Shown: positions 1 through 6,408 of the stretch, piece after piece
Numbering within the stretch: the first letter of the stretch is position 1
Layout: every line of letters begins with the position of its first letter
Origin: Elusimicrobia bacterium RIFCSPLOWO2_01_FULL_59_12
Lineage (GTDB): Bacteria > Elusimicrobiota > Elusimicrobia > 2-01-FULL-59-12
DNA: 13,038 nucleotides
NCBI GenBank assembly: GCA_001800075.1
Contig: MGUR01000009.1
Span: forward strand, 25,492-38,529
Reading direction: 5' to 3'
Made by a program: the position numbers and the translations under genes
The notes under the pieces: generated by a model
Seen by the model: the letters and a program-made list of their open reading frames with translations, nothing else
The model's database searches: none
Told to the model about the DNA's origin: nothing

Positions 1-164
1 ATGTGCGAGGCGCCCTGCTCATGCCGGGTCAGCACCACGCGGATCCCCGAGTCATAGAATTTGTCGAACATCGGCAGGTTGACCCCGCCCGGGATGCCGA
101 ACACGGTATCCACGCCCTGGCGTTTCAGGGATTCGATGATGATTTCAGCGCCGGTTAATTCCAT
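1..164 (-). CDS. ilvB: Acetolactate synthase large subunit, N-terminal part (runs off the window)
   Basis: The reading frame from the ATG at 164 runs to the window edge (54 codons). It begins MELTGAEIIIESLKRQGVDT, followed by VFGIPGGVNLPMFD and then LTRHEQGASH. This is the start of the ThDP-binding Pyr domain of acetohydroxyacid synthase: the G-PGG loop and the conserved Glu of RHEQ that activates thiamine diphosphate. The family condenses two pyruvates, or pyruvate with 2-oxobutyrate, as the first shared step of valine, leucine and isoleucine synthesis. A weak Shine-Dalgarno (AAAGGG, complement of 168-173) lies just before the ATG, at the very edge of a palindromic element. Other ThDP enzymes (glyoxylate carboligase, sulfoacetaldehyde acetyltransferase) share this N-terminus, so acetolactate synthase is the most likely but not the only reading. 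The gene lies 121 bp beyond pepA on the same strand. Confidence 0.82.
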   Translation of the reverse strand, partial: MELTGAEIIIESLKRQGVDTVFGIPGGVNLPMFDKFYDSGIRVVLTRHEQGASH

Positions 165-173
165 AGACCCTTT

Positions 174-282
174 CGTCATCCCCCGCGGCCGTAAGCGGGG
201 GATCCCGTCCTGGATTCCCGCTCTCCACACGACTGGGCGGGCGCGCCGGCAGTGCGGCGTGCGCGCTTTCGCGGGAATGACG
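174..282. repeat. Palindromic dispersed-repeat-like element between pepA and ilvB
   Basis: The ends form an imperfect terminal inverted repeat: CGTCATCCCCCGCG at 174-187 and CGCGGGAATGACG at 270-282. Inside are a perfect 9-bp hairpin (178-186 with 195-203, 8-nt loop) and a second pair of perfect 8-bp arms (214-221 with 271-278, 49-nt loop). The motif family (GTCATTCCCGCG...GCGGGAATCC) resembles short palindromic repeats scattered between genes in many bacterial genomes. Only one copy lies in this window, so its dispersed nature is inferred. It fills nearly the whole pepA-ilvB gap, ending 3 bp from the pepA stop codon and 10 bp from the ilvB ATG. Confidence 0.7.
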
Positions 283-285
283 GAC

Positions 286-1776
286 TCATAACGATTGTAG
301 ATAATGCAGCAGCGTTCGCACGGGGTGGCCGGTCGCTCCCGCGGGGCAGTAGGGCTGGTCCGAATCCGTCCAGGACGGCCCGGCGATATCGATGTGAGCC
401 CAGGGTCGATCATCCACAAACTCCTGAAGAAAGAGCCCCCCGATGATGGCTCCCGCTTCACCGCGGCGTTTTCCGATATTCTGGACATCCGCGATCTTGC
501 TTTTGACGTCCTGCTGATATTCTTTTTCCAAAGGCAGTTCCCAGAACTTTTCCCCGCTCAAATCACCCGCCGCTTTTAACGACTTAAACAGCGCGGGCGT
601 GTTGGTCATGACCGCGGAAATCCGATGCCCCAGCGCCACCACGCAGGCGCCGGTCAGGGTCGCGATATCGATCACCACGTCGGGCTTCTTCGAACACGCA
701 TAGGCCAGGGCGTCGGAAAGCACCAGCCGCCCTTCGGCGTCGGTGTTCAGCACTTCGATCGTTTTTCCATTAAAAGCCTTCAAAACGTCGCCGGGCTTCT
801 GGGCCCGGCCTCCCGGCATGTTTTCCGCGATCGCCAGATACCCGCGCACCTCGACGCGCGGTTTGAGTTCGCCCAGCGCGCTCATGACGCCCAGAACGGC
901 GGCCGCGCCGGACATATCGTCCTTCATGGTCTCCATGGATTGCGCGGGTTTGAGCGACAACCCGCCGGAATCAAAGGTGATCCCCTTGCCCACCAGCGCG
1001 ACGACTTTTTTCGCTTTACCGGACGGTTTATAAATCAGCTCGACCAACCGCGGCGGAACGGCTCCGCCGCGGCCGACGCCCAACAGGCCCCCCATGCCCA
1101 TCTTCTCAAGATCCTTGGTCTCATGGACCTTCACAGTCAATGAGCCCTCGTGAATCTTTTTGGCCTCTTCGGCCAGACGTTCCGGGTTCATCCGGCTGGG
1201 GGGTTCATTGATCAGATCCCGAGCCAGGGTCGTGGCTGTGGAGAAAATCCGCGCGTGATCGATCGCTTTGCCCACGCTGGCCGAGAGAGTCTCGGATAAA
1301 AGCGTCACATGCTCCAGCGGTTTGGGTGCATCGGACTCCGGTTTCTGGTACCGGTCAAAACGATAGGCGGCCAGGAACAACCCTTCGCCAAGCGCTTGGA
1401 TCTCACCCAGTTGAGCGGCACCGCGCCCGATCTGCGGAACACGCACGGCGATTTGCTTTAAACTGAGGGATTCACCGGCTTTGACGACACCCGAAGCGGC
1501 GCGGCGGAGAACTTCCAAATTGAAATCGGCCTTTTTGCCGAGTCCCACCAGGAGCAAACGTTCCGCAGGCTTGTTGTCGGAGGGCCGCGCGATAAAGGTC
1601 TCGCGCTCCTTGCCTTTGAACCCATCCGATTGCGCCAGGGCGGCGAGAATCTTCGCTTCTTTTCCAAGACCCAAAAGAACGGGAGCAGATTCCTGAAATG
1701 CGAAAACGACTAACGTCTGGCCTTGCCCTTTCCAGGATTTCCAACCCGCCGCTACAATGTCGAGCGCTTGATTCAT
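286..1776 (-). CDS. pepA: Leucyl/cytosol aminopeptidase (peptidase family M17)
   Basis: A 496-residue cytosolic aminopeptidase of usual family length. The N-terminal part is the M17 regulatory domain and the C-terminal part the catalytic domain. The two-metal site is fully recognisable: GKGITFDSGG (K264, D269), SLKP (K276), MKDDMSG (D287) and NTDAEGR (D346, E348, R350), with the same spacing as the E. coli PepA ligands. It should remove N-terminal residues from peptides during turnover. I chose the ATG at 1776 over the in-frame TTG at 1779, because AGAGG (complement of 1784-1788) is then 7 nt from the start. That ribosome site overlaps the stop codon of the duplicated nadA tail (1787-1789), which implies that pepA once followed nadA directly. 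It is the last gene of the tightly packed string, apart from ilvB beyond the repeat. Confidence 0.96.
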   Translation of the reverse strand: MNQALDIVAAGWKSWKGQGQTLVVFAFQESAPVLLGLGKEAKILAALAQSDGFKGKERETFIARPSDNKPAERLLLVGLGKKADFNLEVLRRAASGVVKAGESLSLKQIAVRVPQIGRGAAQLGEIQALGEGLFLAAYRFDRYQKPESDAPKPLEHVTLLSETLSASVGKAIDHARIFSTATTLARDLINEPPSRMNPERLAEEAKKIHEGSLTVKVHETKDLEKMGMGGLLGVGRGGAVPPRLVELIYKPSGKAKKVVALVGKGITFDSGGLSLKPAQSMETMKDDMSGAAAVLGVMSALGELKPRVEVRGYLAIAENMPGGRAQKPGDVLKAFNGKTIEVLNTDAEGRLVLSDALAYACSKKPDVVIDIATLTGACVVALGHRISAVMTNTPALFKSLKAAGDLSGEKFWELPLEKEYQQDVKSKIADVQNIGKRRGEAGAIIGGLFLQEFVDDRPWAHIDIAGPSWTDSDQPYCPAGATGHPVRTLLHYLQSL

Positions 1777-1786
1777 CAATGGGCCT

Positions 1787-1831
1787 CTACCCGATCGCCA
1801 TCATGCGGTCGATCGTGCGCTTAGCTTTCGT
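1787..1831 (-). pseudogene. Duplicated 3' end of nadA (remnant, downstream copy)
   Basis: Read on the minus strand, these bases encode TTKAKRTIDRMMAIG followed by TAG. The true NadA C-terminus is AAKAKRAIDRMMAIG followed by TAG, so 12 of 15 residues match. At DNA level, 25 consecutive bases (1791-1815) are identical to 2435-2459, and similarity continues with scattered mismatches to about 1830/2474. Upstream of the remnant the frame is closed by a TAA (1835-1837), so it is not a gene. It is the downstream repeat of a pair enclosing the toxin-antitoxin-like cassette. The last codons of the toxin reading frame run through it in another frame. Confidence 0.85.
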
Positions 1832-2205
1832 CGTTTAGGAGCATCGGCTACGATGTCGCTGCGCATGTTCTGTGGTGGACTCTCGTCTTCATCGACAACT
1901 ACAATAGAACCTGGCTTGAGCTTGGATAAAACCACCAAAACCTTAGGCGCCAGAGGCTCAAGATCCACTAGCCGGTTCGTTTTGGCTCTCATAACAAGCA
2001 CTGCAATTTTTCGCCTCGAAAGATTTTGCTGCGAAGGCAAACCACGATCCACGGTGATAAAAACATCGAATTCCCCTTCAGCCAGACTAAGCAGTTGACC
2101 ATTCTTGATCGCTGTCCAGCCCATTTGGGGAACCGTCTTAACCACGTGGCCCGATAGCGTTCCGGCAAAGCGGCAATCGACACACTCGTCAATCAGCAGT
2201 TTCAT
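1801..2205 (-). CDS. DUF5615-like (PIN-like) protein, probable toxin of a toxin-antitoxin pair
   Basis: A 134-residue protein starting MKLLIDECVDCRFAGTL, with FDVFITVDRGLPSQQNL near residues 46-62 and VLVMRAKTNRLVDLEPL after it. The early Asp/Glu-rich motif (LLIDE) and the central TVDRG motif are typical of DUF5615 proteins, which have a PIN-like fold and are usually encoded beside DUF433 antitoxins. A nuclease role is inferred from that fold, not shown here. The ATG follows directly after the antitoxin stop (TAGATG), so translation is probably coupled. Base composition is lower in GC than the neighbours (about 47% in five 60-base lines of the cassette counted by hand), suggesting transfer. 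About the last eight residues are read from duplicated nadA sequence, so the natural C-terminus may have been replaced. Confidence 0.8.
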   Translation of the reverse strand: MKLLIDECVDCRFAGTLSGHVVKTVPQMGWTAIKNGQLLSLAEGEFDVFITVDRGLPSQQNLSRRKIAVLVMRAKTNRLVDLEPLAPKVLVVLSKLKPGSIVVVDEDESPPQNMRSDIVADAPKRRKLSARSTA

Positions 2206-2418
2206 CTAAGCGGCTCTGGAAGTCATCCGCTTTTTTGCTTCTTCGAGAAAGGCCACGAGCCGTTCACGCTTGACAGTGGGAAATCCCTCTAAAAAGTCAT
2301 CGATTGAATGGCCTCCCTCGATGTATTCGATGAACGTTTGCACGGGTACGCGCGTGCCAGAAAATACGGGGGTTCCACCAAGGACATCAGTAGAAATACT
2401 GACGAGTTTTTGTTTCAT
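2206..2418 (-). CDS. DUF433 family protein, probable antitoxin
   Basis: A 70-residue protein containing VLGGTPVFSGTRVPVQTFIE, then GHSIDDFLEGFPTVKRERLVAFLEEAKK. This is the DUF433 pattern: GGxPvfxGTRVPV, a short helical region, then DFLEGFPTV and a helix. DUF433 proteins are winged-helix-like DNA-binding proteins, commonly paired with DUF5615 or VapC-like toxins, and likely repress their own genes. I chose the ATG at 2418 over the in-frame TTG at 2424. AGGAG (complement of 2428-2432) then lies 9 nt upstream, overlapping the nadA TAG. Translation is therefore probably coupled to nadA, and the pair rides on the operon's transcription. It is AT-richer than nadA and pepA. The identification rests on motif recognition only. 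Confidence 0.85.
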   Translation of the reverse strand: MKQKLVSISTDVLGGTPVFSGTRVPVQTFIEYIEGGHSIDDFLEGFPTVKRERLVAFLEEAKKRMTSRAA

Positions 2419-2430
2419 TCCCAAGTTCTC

Positions 2431-3366
2431 CTATCCGATCGCCATCATGCGGTCGATCGCTCGTTTGGCTTTGGCGGCGATCTCCGCGGGGACTTTCACT
2501 TCAACCTGCAGGTCTTCCAGCGACCAGAGCACTTTCTCCAGGGTGATGCGCTTCATGTAGCCGCAAACCGCCCCTCCCAGGATGGGGATAAATGTCCGGT
2601 CCGGATAGGTTTTCACCAGCCGGTGGAGGATGCCCGTTTCAGTCGCGACGATAAATTCCCTGGCCTTGGACTCCGCGGGCCGGCGCGCGATCCCCTCCGT
2701 GGATAAAATCTGGTCCGCGTGCATCAACTGAGGCGTCAAACAGCCGCACTCCGGATGGATCAGGACTTCGGCTCCCGGATGCTCGCGCTTCATGCGTTCC
2801 ACCAAATCGGCTGGGATCTGGGAATGCACGCCGCAGTACCCCGGCCAGAGATGGATCTTCCGTCCGGTCTTCTCGCGCACGAAACTCCCCAGATACATAT
2901 CCGGGATAAAGAGGATCTCTTTCTCCTTGGGAATCGACTCCACGACTTTCACCGCATTCGAGGACGTGCAGCAAATGTCGCTTTCGGCTTTGACGGCCGC
3001 GGAGGTGTTGACATACGCCACCACCACCGCGCCGGGATGCTCCGCCTTCCATTGGCGCAAAGCGGGCACGGTGATCATATCGGACAGCGAACAGCCGGCC
3101 TCCGGATCGGGGATCAGGACCTTTTTGTCCGGGCAGAGAATGCTGGCGGTCTCCGCCATGAAGTGCACGCCGCAGAAAACGATGAGCGGGGCATCTGACT
3201 GGGCGGCTTTCTGCGACAAGCCCAGCGAATCGCCGACAAAATCCGCGACATCCTGAACGTCTCCCGCCTGATAGTTGTGCGCCAGGATGATCGCCCCGCG
3301 CTCTTTCTTAAGCGCCAGAATCTGGTCCTGAAGCGAAGGCTGCAGTTTGGCGATGGCTGCATTCAT
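2431..3366 (-). CDS. nadA: Quinolinate synthase A
   Basis: A 311-residue [4Fe-4S] enzyme that condenses iminoaspartate with dihydroxyacetone phosphate to quinolinate in de novo NAD synthesis. AHNYQAGDVQDVADFVGDS (29-47) and VFCGVHFMAETASIL (63-77) are family signatures. The three expected cluster cysteines are C92 (EAGCSLSDM), C178 (WPGYCGVH) and C268 (GGAVCGYM), spaced about 86 and 90 residues apart as in characterised NadA. The frame is open upstream, but ATG 3366 is the right start: it overlaps the thiC stop as ATGA, has a Shine-Dalgarno-like AAGGTGG just upstream, and gives a normal N-terminus. No nadB or nadC is in the window. The last 15 codons are repeated at 1787-1831, enclosing an inserted toxin-antitoxin-like pair. 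Confidence 0.97.
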   Translation of the reverse strand: MNAAIAKLQPSLQDQILALKKERGAIILAHNYQAGDVQDVADFVGDSLGLSQKAAQSDAPLIVFCGVHFMAETASILCPDKKVLIPDPEAGCSLSDMITVPALRQWKAEHPGAVVVAYVNTSAAVKAESDICCTSSNAVKVVESIPKEKEILFIPDMYLGSFVREKTGRKIHLWPGYCGVHSQIPADLVERMKREHPGAEVLIHPECGCLTPQLMHADQILSTEGIARRPAESKAREFIVATETGILHRLVKTYPDRTFIPILGGAVCGYMKRITLEKVLWSLEDLQVEVKVPAEIAAKAKRAIDRMMAIG

Positions 3367-4679
3367 ACGTCCACCTTGACCAGATGTTCTTCCTCGATCG
3401 CCCGGCCGTCCTGGCTGATTTTCATCGCGCAGAACTTGGGGCCGCACATCGAACAGAACGGCGCGTCCTTGAACCCTTCCTGCGGCAGGGTGCTGTCATG
3501 CTTGGCTTTGGCGGCTTCCGGATCCAGGGCCAGAGCGAATTGCCGGTTCCAGTCAAAATTAAAGCGCGCTCGGGAGAGCTCGTCGTCCCGGTCGCGGGCC
3601 CCCGGGCGTCCCCGGGCGATGTCCGCTGCATGGGCGGCGATTTTGTAAGCGATCACGCCCTGGCGCACGTCCTCTTTGTTCGGAAGGCTGAGATGCTCCG
3701 CCGGCGTCACGTAGCACAAAAGCGCCGCGCCGGCCGCGCCGGCCGCTGTGGCTCCGATCGCGGAGGTGATGTGGTCGTAGCCCGGGGCGATATCGGTCAC
3801 CAACGGGCCCAGCACATAGAAGGGGGCCCCGTGGCAGACTTTCTGCTGGCGCTCCACATTCATCGCCACCTGATGAAAGGGCACATGGCCGGGGCCTTCC
3901 ACCATCACCTGGACCCCCATCGCCTGGGCGCGGGCGGTGAGTTCCCCCAGCGTGTCCAGCTCGGCAAACTGGGCGGGGTCGGACGCGTCGGCCAGACACC
4001 CCGGTCTCAAGCCGTCGCCCAGACTGTAACTCACATCGCAGGCGCGTAAAATCTCGGTGATCTCATCAAAATGGGTGTAGAGGAAATTCTCCTCGTTGTG
4101 CGCGATGCACCACTGCGCCAGAATCGAACCGCCCCGGCTGACAATCCCGGTGATCCGGTTATGGGTCAGCGGCACATGGTCTTTGCGGACTCCCGCGTGA
4201 ATGGTGAAGTAATCGACGCCTTGTTTGGCTTGTTTTTCAATCACGTCCCGCATGATCTCCCAGGTCAGGTCTTCCACCTTGGGGACGTCCAGAAGGGCCT
4301 GATAGATCGGCACCGTTCCCACGGGGACCGTGCTGGCCTGGACGATGGCTTCGCGAATCGGATCCAGTTCGCCGCCGGTGGAAAGATCCATCACGGTGTC
4401 GGCGCCATAATGCACCGCCATATGCAGCTTATCCAATTCTTGATCGAGGTTGGACGTGGTGGCGGAATTGCCGATATTGGCGTTGATCTTGCAGCAGACC
4501 CCGATTCCAATGGCCGTCGGATCCAGGCGGTATTTCAAATGGTTCGTATTGGCGGGGATGATCAGGCGGCCGGCGGCGATTTCGTCGCGGATAAATTCGG
4601 GCGTGCGGTTTTCCTTCTCGGCGACCCGCTTCATCTCGGGCGTGATGTGGCCTAGGCGAGCGGATTCTAATTGGGTCAT
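3363..4679 (-). CDS. thiC: Phosphomethylpyrimidine (HMP-P) synthase ThiC
   Basis: A 438-residue radical SAM enzyme that rearranges aminoimidazole ribotide into HMP-phosphate, the thiamine pyrimidine precursor. Signatures include NANIGNSATTS, HYGADTVMDLSTGG, DYFTIHAGV, LGDGLRPG, VEGPGHVPFHQ and, near the C-terminus, the unusual cluster motif CSMCGPKFC (C409, C412, C417), which holds the [4Fe-4S] cluster in this family. The length fits the short ThiC form without the extra N-terminal domain of enterobacterial ThiC. An excellent AAGGAGG (complement of 4688-4694) lies 8 nt before the ATG. Only 31 bp separate it from mrp, so there is no room for a TPP riboswitch directly upstream. Its stop overlaps the nadA start (ATGA), so ThiC and NadA translation is coupled. 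Confidence 0.97.
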   Translation of the reverse strand: MTQLESARLGHITPEMKRVAEKENRTPEFIRDEIAAGRLIIPANTNHLKYRLDPTAIGIGVCCKINANIGNSATTSNLDQELDKLHMAVHYGADTVMDLSTGGELDPIREAIVQASTVPVGTVPIYQALLDVPKVEDLTWEIMRDVIEKQAKQGVDYFTIHAGVRKDHVPLTHNRITGIVSRGGSILAQWCIAHNEENFLYTHFDEITEILRACDVSYSLGDGLRPGCLADASDPAQFAELDTLGELTARAQAMGVQVMVEGPGHVPFHQVAMNVERQQKVCHGAPFYVLGPLVTDIAPGYDHITSAIGATAAGAAGAALLCYVTPAEHLSLPNKEDVRQGVIAYKIAAHAADIARGRPGARDRDDELSRARFNFDWNRQFALALDPEAAKAKHDSTLPQEGFKDAPFCSMCGPKFCAMKISQDGRAIEEEHLVKVDV

Positions 4680-4710
4680 AAATCAAGCCTCCTTAAGGAA
4701 GGGAACGTGA

Positions 4711-5796
4711 TCAACTGATCTGTATTAAAGGGCTTTCCGCGCCGGCGTTCAAGACGCTGACGCGCGCCGCGACCCATTCAGCCGTTTTCCGAAACGCTTT
4801 CGCCTGGGCGGACTCGGGCTGGGACAGGACGATCGGCTTGCCGGCGTCCCCGCTGTGGCCAATGGATGGATCAAAGGGCACCTGCCCCAAAAGCGGGACA
4901 TCGAATTCCCTGCTGAGAACCGCCCCGCCCCCGCCCTCGTAAAGCTCCACCGTCTTGTGGCAGTGCGGGCATTCCAGGCCGGCCATGTTCTCAACCAGCC
5001 CCAGGATCGGCACCCGGACCTCTTTAAACATCGCGATCGAACGGCGCACATCGGACAGCGCCACCGCCTGCGGGGTGGTCACGATCACCGCGCCGGTGAG
5101 CGGGACGGACTGGACCAGGCTCAAGGACGCGTCGCCCGTCCCGGGGGGCAGATCCACGATCAAATAATCCAGGTCCCCCCACTGGACGCTCCCTAAAAAT
5201 TGCCGGATGACGCCGTGCAGCATCGGCCCTCGCCAGATGATCGGCTTGCCGGGGTCCACCAGGAACCCGATGGACATCACCTTGACCCCGTAATGCTCAA
5301 AAGGGACCAACTGTTCCTCCGCGTTGACCGCGGGGCGTTCCTTCTCGGAAATCCCCATCATCATCGGGATGTTCGGGCCGTAAATATCGGCGTCAATCAG
5401 GCCGACCCGGGCCCCCGACTGTTGAAGAGCGACCGCCAGATTCACGGCCGTGGTGCTTTTTCCAACGCCGCCTTTTCCGCTGGCGACCGCGATGATGTTC
5501 TTCACGCCCGCCGGCAAGGCTTTATTGTCTGATAACCGGTTGTCCTTGTTGACCTCCGCGCCGAGTTTGACCTCGACCGTCTTCACTCCGGGGACTTTCA
5601 GGACCGCCTGACGCGCTTCTTCCTGGATCTGCCCCCGGAGGGGGCAGGCCGGGGTGGTCAGCATCACCGTGAAGCGGACGTCGCCGCCGTCCAGCGTCAA
5701 TTCCCGGATCATGTTCAGGGTCACCAGGTCTTTATGCAGTTCAGGTTCCTGGACTTGACGCAGGGCGTTCAGGATGTCGGTTTGCGACAGGCTCAT
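4711..5796 (-). CDS. mrp: Mrp/ApbC/NBP35-type Fe-S cluster carrier P-loop ATPase
   Basis: A 361-residue protein with an N-terminal DUF59/MIP18 domain (about 1-85, with EPELHKDLVTLNMI and TPACPL) fused to a MinD-like ATPase. The deviant Walker A is GKGGVGKST (107-115), followed by DADIYGPN, VDLPPGTGD (214-222) and the cluster-binding CPHC (276-279). Mrp/ApbC proteins bind a [4Fe-4S] cluster at the CXXC of a homodimer and pass it to target enzymes. Salmonella apbC mutants are known for thiamine defects traced to ThiC-dependent pyrimidine synthesis, which fits thiC being the next gene. The ATG at 5796 lies 9 nt after the preceding stop, with no clear Shine-Dalgarno, so translation is likely coupled. 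Confidence 0.95.
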   Translation of the reverse strand: MSLSQTDILNALRQVQEPELHKDLVTLNMIRELTLDGGDVRFTVMLTTPACPLRGQIQEEARQAVLKVPGVKTVEVKLGAEVNKDNRLSDNKALPAGVKNIIAVASGKGGVGKSTTAVNLAVALQQSGARVGLIDADIYGPNIPMMMGISEKERPAVNAEEQLVPFEHYGVKVMSIGFLVDPGKPIIWRGPMLHGVIRQFLGSVQWGDLDYLIVDLPPGTGDASLSLVQSVPLTGAVIVTTPQAVALSDVRRSIAMFKEVRVPILGLVENMAGLECPHCHKTVELYEGGGGAVLSREFDVPLLGQVPFDPSIGHSGDAGKPIVLSQPESAQAKAFRKTAEWVAARVSVLNAGAESPLIQIS

Positions 5797-5805
5797 GGTT
5801 AAAAT

Positions 5806-6069
5806 CTAGGACCCGATGGGGACGCCCGGCTTACCGGAGACCGGGATGGGGTTTTTGATCTCCCCAAAACTGATGGATCGGGCGTAGGGAGCCAGAGACG
5901 CCGTGATGACGAGAAAAGCCCACGTGGGGAGGGTGATGCTGGAGCACCCTTGAATGAGGACCGGCTTATCTTGATACGCGGCCCAATCGACCTTCCGGAT
6001 GGCTTCGCGAAAATCTTTTTCGCGGAACGCGCCGCCGGCCAGAAAATCGCGGGGCTCGACAATCTCCAT
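5806..6069 (-). CDS. Short DUF2480-like protein in the Fe-S cluster
   Basis: An 87-residue protein. REKDFREAIRKVDWAAYQDK (16-35), VLIQGCSSITLPTWAFLV (37-54) and a final SFGE resemble the C-terminal half of DUF2480 proteins, known mainly from Bacteroidetes at roughly twice this length. The resemblance is from memory and needs a profile search. It has one cysteine, C42, in the most conserved-looking segment, and no signal peptide or membrane segment. It starts 3 nt after the iscA stop and ends 9 nt before mrp, with no good ribosome site, so coupled translation is likely. Its place between an A-type carrier and an Mrp carrier suggests a role in Fe-S maturation, but its biochemical function is unknown. 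Confidence 0.72.
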   Translation of the reverse strand: MEIVEPRDFLAGGAFREKDFREAIRKVDWAAYQDKPVLIQGCSSITLPTWAFLVITASLAPYARSISFGEIKNPIPVSGKPGVPIGS

Positions 6070-6072
6070 CCG

Positions 6073-6393
6073 CTATACGGAAAACGATTCTCCGCAGCCG
6101 CAGCCGCGCGTGGCGTTGGGGTTTTTGAACGTAAACCCTTTCCCCTGCAGGCCGTCCACGTAATCCAGCTCCACACCGGACAGATACCCAGCGCTCTGGG
6201 GATCCACCAATATTTTGATCCCTTGGTGATCCTCAACCGCATCCTCGGCCTTTGGGCTGTCAAATCCCAACATATACGACATGCCGGAACAGCCGCCGGC
6301 GCGTACGCCGATCCGCAGGCCGACATCGGGTTTGTTTTCTTTTTGTATCAGCCTCTTAATTTCGGAAACCGCTCCAGCGCTTAAAGAGATCAT
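6073..6393 (-). CDS. iscA: A-type Fe-S carrier protein (IscA/ErpA/SufA family)
   Basis: A 106-residue HesB-like protein of normal length. The three conserved cysteines are present: C35 in GGCSGMSYMLGF, and C98 and C100 in GCGCGESFSV at the C-terminus. A-type carriers bind [2Fe-2S] or [4Fe-4S] clusters on these residues and pass them from the scaffold to target proteins. A strong AAGGAGG lies about 6 nt before the ATG at 6393, next to the korB stop (15-nt gap). The sequence alone does not separate IscA from ErpA or SufA. Its place among iscU, sufS, sufT and mrp confirms the Fe-S role. Confidence 0.94.
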   Translation of the reverse strand: MISLSAGAVSEIKRLIQKENKPDVGLRIGVRAGGCSGMSYMLGFDSPKAEDAVEDHQGIKILVDPQSAGYLSGVELDYVDGLQGKGFTFKNPNATRGCGCGESFSV

Positions 6394-6408
6394 CGACGTC
6401 CTCCTTGG

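Noticed and set aside
2431..3447. A longer NadA starting 27 codons upstream
   Set aside because: Those codons lie inside the thiC 3' end and give an Arg/Gly-rich stretch. The ATG at 3366 has a ribosome site and the standard ATGA overlap.
4680..4710. TPP riboswitch before thiC
   Set aside because: The gap is only 31 nt and holds little more than the ribosome site.
5799..6326. A 175-codon minus-strand frame across iscA and the DUF2480-like gene
   Set aside because: It is a Ser/Arg/Pro-rich shadow; the other frames encode iscA with all three cysteines and the DUF2480-like protein.
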